A stretch of 64,000 nucleotides of DNA from Rhodanobacteraceae bacterium (lineage in GTDB: Bacteria > Pseudomonadota > Gammaproteobacteria > Xanthomonadales > SZUA-5), in contig JADJPR010000018.1 of the NCBI GenBank assembly GCA_016713135.1, forward strand, positions 62,001-126,000, read 5' to 3'. Position 1 is the first letter of the stretch; every line of letters begins with the position of its first letter. The notes under the pieces are model-generated. The model did no database searches, was not told where the DNA came from, and saw only the letters and a list, made by a program, of their open reading frames with translations. This document shows, piece after piece, positions 17,479 to 26,160 of this stretch. Made by a program: the position numbers and the translations under genes.

Positions 17479-18042
17479 CTAGAAGCGAACCTCTCCGGCG
17501 AGCGAGACCACGCCGTAATTCAGGTCGGCGTTGCCATCGCCCAACTGGTAGCGGTCATAGGTCAGGCCCAGGCCGAACTGTTCGTTGAAGTCATAGCCGC
17601 CGCCGATGCCAACGTAGAAGTCGTTGTCGCTGTCATCCAGGCGCACGGTGGTGGCGCCTTGGCGCACGCGGCCGGTGGCGTCCCAGAAATAGAGGCCAGC
17701 GCGTGCGCTGAGGAAAAAGCCGGTATCCGCGTCGTACAGCGGAATGCGACCGGAGACGCCGGCGTAGAAACCGTCCGCCTCGATGGAGGCAGTCGCTCCG
17801 CCAATGGCGACTTCCTCGCTGACCTTGCCGAGATCCAGGTAGCCGAGTTCGGCGCCGAAGTTCTCCAGGAAACGGTAGCCCACACCCAGCCGGAACGCCG
17901 TGTCATTGTCGTCGATGCCTTCGTCATCGACCGATGCCTGACCGATCGCGCCATCTGCATACAGCCCGGTGTCGGCAACCGCCAGCGTCGGCAGCGCGAG
18001 GGCAGCGGCCAGCGCCAGGCCAAAGAGGTTCAGTGATCGCAT
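17479..18042 (-). CDS. Outer-membrane beta-barrel protein (OmpA-like/porin family)
   Basis: The 187-residue product has a clean signal peptide (cleavage after TLAVA-D, about 23). Alternating aromatic beta-strands follow: FRLGVGYRFLENFGAELGYLDLG, ADGFYAGVSGRI, GFFLSARAGLYFWD, DFYVGIGGGYDFNEQFGLGLTYDRYQ. It ends with the terminal Phe (LAGEVRF) recognised by the BAM complex. This is the 8-stranded OMP_b-brl/opacity-type barrel. No peptidoglycan-binding OmpA domain is present. The physiological role cannot be read from the sequence. Confidence 0.88.
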   Translation of the reverse strand: MRSLNLFGLALAAALALPTLAVADTGLYADGAIGQASVDDEGIDDNDTAFRLGVGYRFLENFGAELGYLDLGKVSEEVAIGGATASIEADGFYAGVSGRIPLYDADTGFFLSARAGLYFWDATGRVRQGATTVRLDDSDNDFYVGIGGGYDFNEQFGLGLTYDRYQLGDGNADLNYGVVSLAGEVRF

Positions 18043-18224
18043 GAAGATTCTCGCTTTTGTTTGTGTCGGGGACGCCGCAATGGCGCCGATCTGCGCGTTG
18101 CACGCGAGCGGCTACCGTCGCCGGCTGCGCCAAGCATCCGCCTTTCCGATGAATTCCACGTAGCCCGAAAGTTGGGAACTCGTTGGCGAGTGGGCGCCGA
18201 TTCAGCTTGCGCGATCAGCCGCCC

Positions 18225-19298
18225 TCAACTCCGCGCCGCGCCAGCGAGGGTCAGACGGTTGCGCCCGCGTTGCTTGGAACGGTAGAGCGCCTTGTCGGCG
18301 GCATCGATCACGGCCGCACAGGTACGACGCTCCGGGTCGCGCTCGGCGACGCCGATACTGACGGTGACGCCGACTTCGCCGTCGCCCTGGCCGCGGCGTA
18401 CAGCCTGGGCGCGTTTGCCGCTGTTCGTGCCAAGGCGCACACGCAGCGCCTCAACCTCACCACGTACCAGCTCCAGCGACTCGCCCGCGTTGTCGACCTG
18501 GCGGCCTTCGAACACGATCGCGAACTCCTCGCCCCCATAGCGGTAGGCGTCGCCACCGCGGCAGCGACGCAGACGTCGCGCCACTGCGCGTAGCACGCGA
18601 TCGCCCGCCTCGTGGCCGTGCCGGTCGTTGAACCGCTTGAAGTGGTCGACATCGACCATCGCCACCGCAATGCGCCCGATGCTGCGGGCGAGACGCTCAT
18701 CCAGCGCGCGGCGATTCGGCAAGCCAGTCAGCGCATCGATGAAGGCCATGCGATACGCACCGTAGAGCACGGCGATCCCGATGCACGCCGCCGACACCGC
18801 GAGCCACGCGCGCGGTCCATGCGCTGCGCCCTGCGAGAACGCCAGGATGACGGGCAGCAGGGCCAGCGCGAGGTAAAGATCCAATGGCCATCCGTGGCGC
18901 AGCCAGCGCAGCATCGCCCAGCCCGCGGCGATGACCGTCAGCCATGCGCCGGCGCCAAATCCTGTCGGTCTGGGCGAGTGCCACGCCGCCGCGGGCGCCA
19001 GAATGGCGGTTGCCGTTGGTGCGTACTCGGGAAGCCATGGCAGCGCGAGCGCACAGCCGAGCGTGGCAAGGCTGCGCAGCGAGCGCAAAGGGGGTTCCGG
19101 GGTCACCACTACCACCCACACCAGAGTGGCGACGCCCAATAGCACGACCGGATGCAGTGAGGTGTCCTGAATCGGGACCGCGAGCGCAGCCAGCACCAGG
19201 ACATAGCGGTTGCGCCGGAATCCGAGCGCGAGCAACACCGCGGCCAGCCACAGGGCCCCGGCATTGTTCTCCAGCACACTCAGCAGGTTGGCGAGCAT
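18225..19298 (-). CDS. Membrane-anchored GGDEF diguanylate cyclase
   Basis: This protein of about 357 residues has six to seven predicted transmembrane helices in the first 190 residues and a GGDEF domain with FIDALTGLPNRRALDE, VDVDHFKRFNDRHGHEAGD and the active-site YRYGGEEF near 255. GGEEF is a catalytically competent variant. The preceding RGGDAYRY does not place the RxxD inhibitory site at the normal spacing, so product inhibition may be absent. Start ATG 19298 (MLANLLSVLENN) was chosen because the first transmembrane helix follows directly; the frame stays open upstream to 19544, but that overlaps the tkt region and has no family features. It is divergent from tkt. Confidence 0.85.
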   Translation of the reverse strand: MLANLLSVLENNAGALWLAAVLLALGFRRNRYVLVLAALAVPIQDTSLHPVVLLGVATLVWVVVVTPEPPLRSLRSLATLGCALALPWLPEYAPTATAILAPAAAWHSPRPTGFGAGAWLTVIAAGWAMLRWLRHGWPLDLYLALALLPVILAFSQGAAHGPRAWLAVSAACIGIAVLYGAYRMAFIDALTGLPNRRALDERLARSIGRIAVAMVDVDHFKRFNDRHGHEAGDRVLRAVARRLRRCRGGDAYRYGGEEFAIVFEGRQVDNAGESLELVRGEVEALRVRLGTNSGKRAQAVRRGQGDGEVGVTVSIGVAERDPERRTCAAVIDAADKALYRSKQRGRNRLTLAGAARS

Positions 19299-19476
19299 TG
19301 TCAAGGCGGATTCGAGCTGCGGCGATTGTACGTGGCCGCACCCGCCGGGCAAGCGGCGCGGCATCACAGTCTGACTGGCGCCACAAGCGCCCCTCCGGCG
19401 CCGCGCAATGGTCAACGACAGCCGCGACTGCTTGCGGCAGAATCCGCCCCCTGCCTCGATACCCAGGAGCCTCCTG

Positions 19477-21480
19477 ATGCCCAGCCGCCGCGATCTGGCC
19501 AATGCGATCCGCGCATTGGCGATGGACGCCGTCCAGCAAGCCAATTCCGGTCATCCGGGCATGCCGATGGGCATGGCCGACATCGCCGAGGTGGTATGGA
19601 ACGACTTCCTGCGCCACAACCCGAGCGACCCGAGCTGGTTCAATCGCGACCGCTTCGTGCTCAGCAACGGCCACGGTTCGATGCTGCACTACGCGCTGCT
19701 GCACCTGGCCGGCTATGACCTGTCGATCGACGAACTGAAGCGCTTCCGCCAGCTGCATTCCAAGACCCCCGGTCACCCGGAAGTGCACGAAACGCCGGGC
19801 ATCGAAACCACCACCGGCCCGCTGGGACAGGGGCTGGCGAACGCAGTCGGCATGGCGCTGGCGGAGAAGATCCTCGCGAAGCGTTTCAACCGTCCGGGCC
19901 ACACCCTGGTCGATCACTACACCTATGTGTTCGCCGGCGACGGTTGCCTGATGGAGGGCATCTCGCACGAGGTCGCCTCGCTTGCCGGCACGCTCAAGCT
20001 CGGCAAGTTGATCGTCCTTTACGACGACAACGGCATTTCCATCGACGGCAAGGTCGGCGGCTGGTTCACCGACGACACGCCCAAGCGCTTCGAGGCCTAT
20101 GGCTGGGAAGTGATCCCGGATGTCGACGGCCACAATGCCGAGGCGATCAAGGCGGCCCTGGTGACCGCCGCGGCCGATCCGGAGAAGCCCACGCTGATCT
20201 GCTGCAAGACGGTCATCGGCTGGGGTTCGCCGAACAAGGCCGGGTCCGAGTCCAGCCACGGCGCGCCGCTCGGCAAGGACGAAATCGCGCTGGCCCGCGC
20301 GCAGATCGGCTGGCCGCACGCGCCGTTCGAGATCCCGGCCGAGATCCGCGCCGAGTGGGATGCGCGCGTCGCCGGCGCCGGCTGGCAGCGCGACTGGGAG
20401 GCGGTGTACGCCAGTTATCGAAATGCGTATCCGGAGCTGGCGGCCGAGTTCGCGCGGCGCCTCGCAGGCGACCTGCCGGCCGAGGCGCATGTCGCCATCG
20501 ACCAGCTGATCGCCGATTTCAACCGCGACGGCGCGGCGATCGCCTCGCGCAAGGCCAGCCAGCGCGCGCTGGAAGTGCTCGTCCCGGTGGTGCCGGAACT
20601 GGTCGGCGGCTCGGCCGATCTGGCGCATTCGAACTACTCGATCGTCAAGGCCAGCCGCGATGTGCAGACCGCGGAGGACGGCGGCAATTACGTCTATTAC
20701 GGCGTGCGCGAATTCGGCATGAGCGCGATCGCCAACGGCCTGGCGCTGCACGGCGGCATCCTGCCGTTCACCGCGACCTTCCTGGTGTTCAGCGACTACG
20801 CGCGCAACGCCGTGCGCATGAGCGCGCTGATGCACACCCGCGTGGTGCATGTGTACACGCACGATTCGATTGGTCTGGGCGAAGACGGGCCCACGCACCA
20901 GCCGGTCGAGCACCTGCCCAGCCTGCGCTACATCCCGAACAACCGCGTCTGGCGCCCGGCCGATGCGGTGGAGTCGGCGGTGGCGTGGAAGTGCGCGCTG
21001 GAACGTCGCGACGGCCCGAGCTGCCTGGCCTTCTCGCGTCAGAACCTGGCGCACCAGCCGCGCACCCCGGAACAGATCGCCGCCATCGCGCTTGGTGGCT
21101 ATGTGCTGCTCGATACCGCCAGCGACAAGGTCGACGCGATCCTGATCGGTACCGGTTCGGAGCTCGATCTGTGCGTGCAGGCCGCGCGCGCCCTAGCCAG
21201 CGAAGGCCACGCGATCCGCGTGGTTTCGATGCCTTGCTCCGAGGCTTTCGATGCGCAGCCGCTCGAATATCGCGAGTCGGTGCTCCCCGGTTGGTGCCGC
21301 AAGCGCGTCGCCATCGAGGCGGCCATCGCCGACTATTGGCGCAAGTACGTGGGCCTGGACGGCGCGGTGATCGGCATGGACCGCCTCGGCGCGTCGGCGC
21401 CGGACAAGGTGCTCTACCAGCACCTCGGCTTCGGCATGGACCGGATCCTCGGGGTCGTGCGCCAACTGCTCGCGAAGTGA
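19477..21480 (+). CDS. tkt: Transketolase
   Basis: This 667-residue thiamine-diphosphate enzyme transfers two-carbon ketol units in the non-oxidative pentose phosphate pathway. Family blocks are NSGHPGMPMGMADIAEV near residue 24, NGHGSMLHYALLHL, TTGPLGQGLANAVGMA, the TPP/Mg motif GDGCLMEGISHE…YDDNGISIDG (near 154), VREFGMSAIANG with the catalytic Glu, and LGEDGPTHQPVEHL. ATG 19477 follows AGGAG with a 7-base spacing. The length is standard for bacterial transketolase. It is a single-gene unit ending at a long GC hairpin. Confidence 0.97.
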   Translation: MPSRRDLANAIRALAMDAVQQANSGHPGMPMGMADIAEVVWNDFLRHNPSDPSWFNRDRFVLSNGHGSMLHYALLHLAGYDLSIDELKRFRQLHSKTPGHPEVHETPGIETTTGPLGQGLANAVGMALAEKILAKRFNRPGHTLVDHYTYVFAGDGCLMEGISHEVASLAGTLKLGKLIVLYDDNGISIDGKVGGWFTDDTPKRFEAYGWEVIPDVDGHNAEAIKAALVTAAADPEKPTLICCKTVIGWGSPNKAGSESSHGAPLGKDEIALARAQIGWPHAPFEIPAEIRAEWDARVAGAGWQRDWEAVYASYRNAYPELAAEFARRLAGDLPAEAHVAIDQLIADFNRDGAAIASRKASQRALEVLVPVVPELVGGSADLAHSNYSIVKASRDVQTAEDGGNYVYYGVREFGMSAIANGLALHGGILPFTATFLVFSDYARNAVRMSALMHTRVVHVYTHDSIGLGEDGPTHQPVEHLPSLRYIPNNRVWRPADAVESAVAWKCALERRDGPSCLAFSRQNLAHQPRTPEQIAAIALGGYVLLDTASDKVDAILIGTGSELDLCVQAARALASEGHAIRVVSMPCSEAFDAQPLEYRESVLPGWCRKRVAIEAAIADYWRKYVGLDGAVIGMDRLGASAPDKVLYQHLGFGMDRILGVVRQLLAK

Positions 21481-21488
21481 CCCACGGT

Positions 21489-21523
21489 GCCCCGCCGGCG
21501 GAATGCCCGCCGGCGGGGCGGTT
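21489..21523 (+). terminator. GC-rich terminator hairpin after tkt
   Basis: A perfect 13-bp stem (GCCCCGCCGGCGG / CCGCCGGCGGGGC, loop AATGC) follows the tkt stop by 8 bases and is followed by GGTTTC. It has a strong stem but a weak U tract. It may also serve the convergent nuclease gene. Confidence 0.6.
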
Positions 21524-21534
21524 TCAGGCCAGGC

Positions 21535-22338
21535 TCAGCCCTCGCCGAGCACCCGATTCAGCAGCGCGGCGAGGCGCGCGCCGGCCAGCTTCAGGCGCTG
21601 GTCGGCCAGCGGGCGCTTGGCTTCGAGGTAGCGCCCGGTGATCTTGTGCTTCGGCGGGTAGAAATCATCCGCCTGGGCGATGCCGCAAGACTCCTCGGCC
21701 CAGGTTGATGGTTGCGCGGCGCTTACGCGGCCCTGCGAATCGGCGGTGAATGCCATCGCTTCCACCCGGCGCTGGTATTCCGGCCATTCGAGCTTCAGGC
21801 TTTCGACGATCAGGGTGTCCCAGACGGAGTGCAGGTTCCAACCCTCGCGCATCAGGCTGATCTGGAAGTCGTTGCCGCCGCGGTCCGCCGCGTAGCCGGC
21901 ATGCAGCGGCTGGTGCACGTCGCCGACGAAATGGACCACGAACTTCAGCGCGTCGCGCCGGGCCGACCGCGGCAGCCAGCGGTCGCCGAGTTGCGCGGTG
22001 TAACGCTCGATGGCTTCGACCACGCACAGCCCATCGCGGCAGTTGCGCGCCGCTTCATAGCTGCATGCGCCACGCTCGAAGTTGACCCAGTGCAAGGGCA
22101 CGGTCCAGGTGTATTCGGGCTCGTGCTCGCGCACGTGGTCGGCCCAGACCGAAACCCCAGCGAGCGTCGGGTCGGGCTCGCCGGCGAGCAGATCGGCCAC
22201 CGCCGCCTTCGCCTTGGGATCGAGCTTGGCCTCGGCGATCGCACCCACGATGCGGTGCCCGCTCTGGCCCCAGGCCAGCGCATCGGTCGCATGCAGGAGG
22301 CACAGCAGTGCAGGCAACAGCAGCAAATTCTGGCGCAT
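21535..22338 (-). CDS. Secreted S1/P1-family nuclease
   Basis: This protein of about 267 residues is exported by a signal peptide ending ATDALA before WGQSGH. In this zinc-dependent family the mature N-terminal Trp itself ligates zinc, and here the predicted cleavage leaves Trp first. Other ligands are visible: SVWADHVRE (Asp), PLHWVNF (His), HFVGDVHQPLHAG (His, Asp, His) and NLHSVWDT (His, Asp). The trinuclear zinc site therefore looks intact, and the enzyme should cleave single-stranded DNA/RNA and 3'-nucleotides in the periplasm or outside the cell. Start ATG 22338 (MRQNLLLLPALL) gives a proper signal peptide; a frame extension to 22374 does not. Confidence 0.9.
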   Translation of the reverse strand: MRQNLLLLPALLCLLHATDALAWGQSGHRIVGAIAEAKLDPKAKAAVADLLAGEPDPTLAGVSVWADHVREHEPEYTWTVPLHWVNFERGACSYEAARNCRDGLCVVEAIERYTAQLGDRWLPRSARRDALKFVVHFVGDVHQPLHAGYAADRGGNDFQISLMREGWNLHSVWDTLIVESLKLEWPEYQRRVEAMAFTADSQGRVSAAQPSTWAEESCGIAQADDFYPPKHKITGRYLEAKRPLADQRLKLAGARLAALLNRVLGEG

Positions 22339-22385
22339 CGGGCAGTGGCATCGGCGTGGGAGAGGGGCGAGCATATCGCCCGCCC

Positions 22386-23285
22386 ATGATCAGGTCCCCT
22401 GGCGACGTGAAACAAACTGAGCCTGCTTCGCCCGTGTTCACCTGGTCGCAACTGCTGCGCAGCGCGCAGGTCGGCGCACCGGCGGAAGTGGCGCCACTGG
22501 ATGCCGAATTGCTGCTGGCCCATGCGCTCGGCCGCAACCGGGCTGGGCTGTATGCACGTCTGAGCGATCAGGTCGACGCGGAAGTCGCCGCGCGTTTTGG
22601 CGACCTGTGGCAGCGACGCTGCGCTGGAGAGCCCTACGCCTATCTGGTCGGCACGCGCGAATTCCATGGGCGCGCATTTGCCGTCACCCCGTCGGTGCTG
22701 ATCCCGCGTGCGGACACCGAGATCCTGCTCGAGGCCGCACTGCAGCGCTTTCCGGCAGGACATTCCGGTGTGGTGGTGGACGCCGGTACCGGGTCGGGCG
22801 CGTTGGCGATCAGCCTCCAGCTCGCACGCCCACAGGCGATGGTGTGCGCGGTCGATTACAGCCCGGCCGCGTTGGCGGTGGCCCGGGCGAATGCCTTGCG
22901 GCTACGCGCGCCAGTGCGCTTCTGGCGCGGCGACTGGCTCTCGGCGCTGGCAGACAGCTCGCTCGACCTGCTGCTGGCCAATCCGCCCTACCTGGCCGCG
23001 GACGATCCGTACCTGCCCGGACTGCTCGCCAGCGGCGAGCCGCGGCTGGCCCTGGTCGCCGACGACGATGGACTCGCGGACCTGGCGCGCATCGCCCGCG
23101 CGGGCTGCCGCGTGCTGCGCGATGGCGGCTGGCTGCTCATGGAGCACGGCTGGACCCAAGGGGCGGCGGTGCGCGCCTTGCTCGAATCCCTGGACTACCG
23201 GGACGTTGCGACTGAACGCGACCTCGGCGGCCATGAGCGGGTCAGCGGTGGACGAGTCGACCGCAGCGGGGGCCGTGCCGCGTAG
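22386..23285 (+). CDS. prmC: Peptide chain release factor N5-glutamine methyltransferase PrmC
   Basis: This 299-residue SAM-dependent enzyme methylates the Gln of the GGQ motif in release factors RF1/RF2. An N-terminal helical domain (LDAELLLAHALGRNRAGLYA, RCAGEPYAYLVGTREFHGRAFAV) is followed by VLIPRADTEILLE, the SAM site VVDAGTGSGALAISL (about 128) and the catalytic LLLANPPYLAADD (about 198). It is divergent from the nuclease gene; ATG 22386 lies in the short divergent region. It is slightly longer than E. coli PrmC owing to short extensions at both ends (C-terminal SGGRVDRSGGRAA). Confidence 0.93.
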   Translation: MIRSPGDVKQTEPASPVFTWSQLLRSAQVGAPAEVAPLDAELLLAHALGRNRAGLYARLSDQVDAEVAARFGDLWQRRCAGEPYAYLVGTREFHGRAFAVTPSVLIPRADTEILLEAALQRFPAGHSGVVVDAGTGSGALAISLQLARPQAMVCAVDYSPAALAVARANALRLRAPVRFWRGDWLSALADSSLDLLLANPPYLAADDPYLPGLLASGEPRLALVADDDGLADLARIARAGCRVLRDGGWLLMEHGWTQGAAVRALLESLDYRDVATERDLGGHERVSGGRVDRSGGRAA

Positions 23286-23288
23286 ATC

Positions 23289-23317
23289 TTGACAGCGTGC
23301 AATTCGATCAGTAATTT
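23289..23317 (+). promoter_or_regulatory. Promoter of the MerR-VIT/VWA operon, possibly leaderless
   Basis: A perfect -35 TTGACA (23289-23294) is followed after 17 bases by TAATTT (23312-23317). Transcription would begin near 23324, at or within a few bases of the MerR ATG codons (23325, 23337). The message may therefore be leaderless. No SD precedes either ATG, which agrees. Confidence 0.5.
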
Positions 23318-23324
23318 GAACACC

Positions 23325-23774
23325 ATGAGTGTATCAATGACTGATCCGACGCAACTGTCCCTGGAGCAACTGGCCGTAGCGGCCGATCTGCCGCTGCGAA
23401 CGGTGCGCTTCTACATCCAGAAGGGCCTGCTGGCGCGGCCGCACGGCAGCACGCGCGCGGCCTGGTACGACGCGAGCCATCTGGAGACGCTGCTGCGCAT
23501 CCGCAAATGGAGCGATGCCGGCCTGTCGCTGGCGCGCATTGCCGAGTTGCTGAGCGGGGCGGACACCATTGCGCCAGCGCGCCACGCGCCGGGCGCCATC
23601 GAAGTGCGCACGCATGTGCACCTGGCCGAGGGCCTGGAACTGGTGATCACGCCGGACCAGGCCCGGCTCAGCCCCGGGCAGTTGCGCGCGCTGGTGCGCG
23701 CGGTGCTCGAAGCCCACGCCGCCGTGAGCGCCTCCGCGCCGGCGGCATCCACCGAAGGAGATTCCGATGAATGA
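23325..23774 (+). CDS. MerR-family transcriptional regulator
   Basis: The 149-residue protein has an N-terminal winged helix-turn-helix of MerR type (LEQLAVAADLPLRTVRFYIQKGLL, then WYDASHLETLLRIRKWSDAGLSLARIAELL). The second half (about 85-149) is not a standard MerR dimerisation coiled coil and lacks effector cysteines: VRTHVHLAEGLELVITPDQ…LSPGQLRALVRAVLEAH. The stop overlaps the start of the VIT/VWA gene by 8 bases, so the two are translationally coupled. The regulator probably controls its own operon. The start may be ATG 23325 or 23337; no SD discriminates. Confidence 0.85.
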   Translation: MSVSMTDPTQLSLEQLAVAADLPLRTVRFYIQKGLLARPHGSTRAAWYDASHLETLLRIRKWSDAGLSLARIAELLSGADTIAPARHAPGAIEVRTHVHLAEGLELVITPDQARLSPGQLRALVRAVLEAHAAVSASAPAASTEGDSDE

Positions 23775-26012
23775 CGCCCTGCATGCCCAGCGAACCGCGC
23801 CGCGCGCGATCGTCCGGGCGCCGTCGCCGCTGTCCGCCACCCGCTTCCGCGTCGAGATCGACGGCCTGCTGGCCTCGCTGACCCTGACCCAGGACTACGC
23901 CAACCGCGAGGATTGTGCGATCGAGGTCAGCTACACCTGGCGCTGCCGCTGGAAGCCTGCCTGCTGGACGTCGAGGTCCAGATCGGCGAGCGCCGCCTGC
24001 GCGGCCGGGTGGAGCCGAAGCAGCGCGCCGAGGCGCGCTACGAGGAGGCGCTGGCCGAGGGCCACAGCGCCTTCTCCATCCGCATGGTCGACGACGGGCT
24101 GGTCAATATCGCGCTCGGCAACCTGCTGCCGGGCGAGCGGCTGACCCTGACCATCCGCATGGCGCAATGGCTGCACTGGAACGGCAACCGCGTGCGCCTG
24201 ACGCTGCCGACGACGATCGCGCCGCGCTACGGCCAGAGCCGGCTGCAACCGGCCGACCAGCCGGTCGTGGACCTGCTCGCCGAGCACGGCTTCGCGCTGA
24301 CGGGCAGCGTGCGCGGCCTGCTGGCGCGGGCCGAACTGGCGTCGGCGACGCACCGGCTGGCGGTGCGCGCGGTGGCCGAAGGCATCGACTTCGCCATCGA
24401 GCGCGGCCACCTGGACCGCGACATCGTCATCGATCTGCGCGATGCCGGCAGCGGCGCACGCATCGCCGGCAGCGTGGATGCAGATCTCGCCGGCCGCCAC
24501 GCGGCGATGATCAGTTTCTGCGCCAGCGCCGATGCGGGCATCGCGCGCCCGCTGGTGGCCGAAATCGTGGTTGATTGCTCCGGCTCGATGGGCGGGGTGT
24601 CGATTACCCAGACCCGCGCCGCGGTGCGCGCGATCGTCGCGCACCTGGACGCCCGCGACCTGGTGAACATCCTGCGTTTCGGGTCCAGCCACCAGTGGCT
24701 GCTGCGTCGGCCGCAACCGGCGACACCCGCGGTGCGCAACACCCTGCAGCAGGGCGCCGACGACCTGCAGGCGGACCTCGGCGGCACCGAGTTGCTGCCG
24801 GCACTGAACGCCGGCCTCGACGACCTCGCGCGCCTGCCGGCGGAGGTGGTGGGCGAGCGCGTGCTGTTCATCATCAGCGACGGCGAAGTGTGGAACCTCG
24901 ACACGCGCGCCTTCCTCGAGCGCTGTCGGCGCGAGCGCGTGCAGGTCTACGCGGTCGCGGTGGGCACCGCGGCGGTCGAGGCCACCTTCGCGCCGCTTAC
25001 GCGCGCCACCGGTGGTGCGCTGGAACGCGTGCTGCCGGGCGACGCGATGGCCGAGCGCATCGAGCGCCACTTCGCGCGCATGCGCAGCGGTGCGCTGCGC
25101 GAGATCCGCGTCGAATGGCCCGGCACGCCCGGCTGGAACCTCGGGCCTGAGGCGGTGTTTCCCGGCGATGGCGCCATCCTCGCGGCTGGACTCGATGTGC
25201 GGCCCGAGTCCGTCGAAGTCAGCTGGCTGGCGCCGGATGGCGAGCGCCGCCAGGCGCAGGTCCCGCTGGTGGCGAACGCATCGGTCGACACCACCGCACC
25301 CTCAACCCAGGCGCGCATGCTGGCGCGCGAGCGGCTGGCGAGCCTGGGCGATGTGGCCGCCGCCACCGCGCTGGCGGTCGACTACCAGTTGGTGACGCCG
25401 GACACCGCAATCACCCTGGTGCTCGAGCGCACGGCGGGCGAGCGCCAGCAGCAGCTGCCGGAACTGCGCCAGGTCGAGCATATGCTGGCGGCGGGCTGGG
25501 GCGGCACTGCGGTTCAGGATGTTGGTGCCGAGCCGCCGATGCTGATGCAGTGCGCGGGCGAAAGTCTCGACATGCCGGCCTTCTGCTTCGCGCCACTGAC
25601 GCCGACTTCGCTGCGCCGTCGCCGGCTCCGCCGCGCGCCGGCGCCGGTGGCCGCCGCACCCAAGGGCATGCTGCAGCGCGTGGCCAAGCGGGTGCGGCAG
25701 GCATTCGGCGGCGAACAAGAAGAGGCGACGTCGACGCGCACCACGGCCGATGCCGCAATGCGCGCGCAACTGTGCGCGCTCCTGGTTGCGCGCCTGCGCG
25801 AGGATCCGTCGCTGGGCGCTGCGCTGGCGTCGGGCGATTGGTCGCTGGACCGGCTTGGACTGGCCTTGCCCACCGCGCTGTTCAACTGGCTGGACGAACG
25901 CGCCGAGCGCGACGGTGGCGACCTGCAGTTCGGCGGCTGGTGGCAGCGGCTGGTCGATGAGTTGTGCGCCAGTCCGGAGGGGGCGGAACTGCGGTGCATG
26001 CTGGATCGCTGA
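23767..26012 (+). pseudogene. VIT and von Willebrand A domain protein, one apparent frameshift
   Basis: The joined product is about 748 residues. An N-terminal VIT domain (LTLTQDYANREDCAIEVSYT… joined to …LPLEACLLDVEVQIGERRLRGRVEPKQRAEARYEEALAEG) is followed by a VWA domain with a full MIDAS: DCSGS near 269, the Thr in GGTELLP and FIISDGEVW. The C-terminal 250 residues have no family I recognise. At 23935-23938 the frame changes: TACACCTGG would read on correctly as TACACCCTGG, so one C is missing. No signal peptide is seen, so the protein is probably cytosolic. VIT/VWA proteins are thought to scaffold metal-dependent protein contacts, but the partner is unknown. Confidence 0.85.
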
Positions 26013-26039
26013 AAGTTGCGTCGCGGGTACCCTTGATTC

Positions 26040-26112
26040 AGCGTAGGGCGATTCACCGCCGGGGAGCTTGCGGCAAGCACCCGGAGCACGCGCGATGCGC
26101 GTACTCCGGGCC
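26040..26112. repeat. REP-like palindromic element, copy A
   Basis: GTAGGGCGATTCACCGCC is followed by GCTTGCGGCAAGC and a hairpin CCCGGAGCACGCGC-GAT-GCGCGTACTCCGGG. The same modules recur at 48853 and 57836, always between genes. It lies between the convergent VIT/VWA and DUF3999 genes. Confidence 0.7.
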
Positions 26113-26160
26113 GCGCGCCTGGATAGGCGGAACGCGCACCACCGGCGTTTTTCGGACCGC

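Noticed and set aside
18225..19544. The longer start of the GGDEF gene at 19544
   Set aside because: The additional 82 codons overlap the tkt start, are Arg-rich and precede the first membrane helix without export features.
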